From positions 1 to 5,264 of the forward strand of contig USAX01000127.1 of NCBI GenBank assembly GCA_900552705.1: a DNA stretch of 5,264 nt. Reading direction: 5' to 3'. Position 1 is the stretch's first letter; the number at the start of each line of letters is the position of its first letter. The stretch is from an uncultured Collinsella sp. Lineage in GTDB: Bacteria > Actinomycetota > Coriobacteriia > Coriobacteriales > Coriobacteriaceae. Positions 4,526 through 5,264 of the stretch are shown in pieces. The position numbers and the translations under genes are program-made. Below the pieces are notes generated by a model. That model saw only the letters and a program-made list of their open reading frames with translations, did not search any database and was not told the DNA's origin.

Positions 4526-5264
4526 GTGGCAGGCTGGAATCTAACCGGCAATGCCGTTTCCGCCGAGTTCGACGGTTCGGACGAGCAGGAGCGCAAGGAG
4601 CTCAGCGTGAGCCAGGCGGTAGAGATCGCTGCCGGTGCGCTCGATGCCATTCCGCAGCTGAGCGTTCTGGGCGAGGTCACGGGTTTTCGTGGTCCTAACG
4701 CCCGAAGCGGCCACTGCTATTTCCAGATCAAGGACGACTCGGCCGCCGTCGACTGCATTATCTGGAAGGGCGCCTATCTCAAGCGCACCTTCGATCTGCG
4801 CGATGGCATGCAGGTGAGCTTTAAGGGCAGCTTCAATCTCTATAAGCCCACGGGTCGCATGAGCTTTGTTGCCCGCTCGTTTTCGTTGGCGGGGGAGGGT
4901 CTGCTGCGTCAACAAGTGGCGCAACTGGCCGAAAAGCTACGCCGCGAGGGCCTGATGGACGAAGCGCGCAAGCGCCGCATCCCGGTGTTCTGCTCCCGCG
5001 TGGCGGTCGTCACCTCGCTTTCGGGTGCCGTAATCGACGACGTCAAGCGCACGTTGCGTCGTCGCAACCCGCTCGTCGAGCTCGTCTGCGTGGGCGCCAA
5101 GGTTCAAGGCGAGGGTGCGCCGGCCGAGCTCATCGAGGGCTTGCGCCGCGCCGCTTCCATTACGCCGGCGCCCGACTGTATTTTGCTGGTGCGCGGCGGC
5201 GGCTCCTTTGAGGACCTCATGACCTTTAATGACGAGGAGCTTGCCCGCGCGGTGGCGGCTTGTC
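4526..5264 (+). CDS. xseA: Exonuclease VII large subunit, partial
   Basis: Catalytic large subunit of exonuclease VII, which with several copies of the small subunit XseB degrades single-stranded DNA in both directions to short oligonucleotides in the cytoplasm. 246 codons are visible, and the rest runs off the right edge (whole proteins are about 400-460 residues). An extension of about 25 residues rich in Asp, Glu and Ser precedes the OB-fold DNA-binding domain (about 26-122): LSVSQAVEIAAGAL, LGEVTGFR (48-55), SGHCYFQIKDD (61-71) and GEGLLRQQVAQLAEKL (123-138). The catalytic domain then begins: VAVVTSLSGAVIDDV (159-173), the family's RRRNP (178-182), VQGEGAP (193-199) and LLVRGGGSFEDLMTFNDEELARAV (220-243), the GRGGGSxEDL signature with Val-Arg in place of Gly-Arg. 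The GTG at 4526 is chosen because a G-rich stretch lies just upstream; an in-frame ATG at 4505 would add seven residues encoded across the G run and has a poorly spaced GGAG. xseB would be expected downstream. Confidence 0.94.
   Translation, partial: MAGWNLTGNAVSAEFDGSDEQERKELSVSQAVEIAAGALDAIPQLSVLGEVTGFRGPNARSGHCYFQIKDDSAAVDCIIWKGAYLKRTFDLRDGMQVSFKGSFNLYKPTGRMSFVARSFSLAGEGLLRQQVAQLAEKLRREGLMDEARKRRIPVFCSRVAVVTSLSGAVIDDVKRTLRRRNPLVELVCVGAKVQGEGAPAELIEGLRRAASITPAPDCILLVRGGGSFEDLMTFNDEELARAVAAC

Noticed and set aside
4417..4698. Plus-strand 93-codon frame across the spacer and the xseA start
   Set aside because: It is in another frame from xseA and is Arg/Gly-rich without recognisable content. 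xseA motifs fix the true frame.
1..5264. Mobile element, CRISPR array, tRNA/rRNA or defence-system content
   Set aside because: I saw no transposase or integrase motifs, no regularly spaced repeats, no tRNA-like folds and no defence-gene motifs. All long frames are explained by housekeeping families or their shadows.

Overview
This is a GC-rich bacterial chromosomal window with ordinary housekeeping content. GC-biased codon use, strong GGAGG-type ribosome binding sites, a secreted C69 dipeptidase, and RNase D and a YugP-type zinc peptidase upstream of xseA together suggest a high-GC Gram-positive, possibly a gut Coriobacteriia such as Collinsella. That placement is my inference from overall character, not from a marker gene. 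I see no mobile element, CRISPR array, tRNA, rRNA or sign of recent transfer.

Left half, minus strand. A signal-peptide-bearing C69 family dipeptidase starts at 1078 and runs off the left edge. A 308-base AT-rich gap lies upstream of it. The gap holds a strong rho-independent terminator for the genes to its right and, probably, the promoter and a long leader for the dipeptidase. To the right is a two-gene unit: a YegS/DgkB/LCB5-type lipid kinase (2406 to 1489), followed after 9 bases by a 30-residue single-pass membrane peptide (1479 to 1387). The peptide's AGGAGG ribosome binding site overlaps the kinase stop codon. Both genes end at the 16-bp perfect hairpin at 1313-1353.

Right half, plus strand. 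A 98-base divergent intergenic region with overlapping, oppositely oriented -10-like hexamers separates the kinase from RNase D (rnd, 2505-3638). Next come a membrane-embedded neutral zinc metallopeptidase of the YugP family (3703-4407), a 118-base GC-rich hairpin-forming spacer, and the large subunit of exonuclease VII (xseA). xseA begins just after a run of nine G and continues past the right edge.

How the genes relate. RNase D (RNA 3' trimming) and exonuclease VII (single-stranded DNA degradation) are nucleases of general nucleic-acid metabolism. The lipid kinase and its small membrane partner probably act at the inner face of the membrane. The two peptidases are unrelated to each other: one is secreted and Cys-dependent, the other is a membrane HExxH zinc enzyme. 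I found no clearly novel multi-gene system. The points most worth following up are the kinase-linked micropeptide, the poly-G tract at the xseA start, and the altered nucleotide-binding loop of the kinase.
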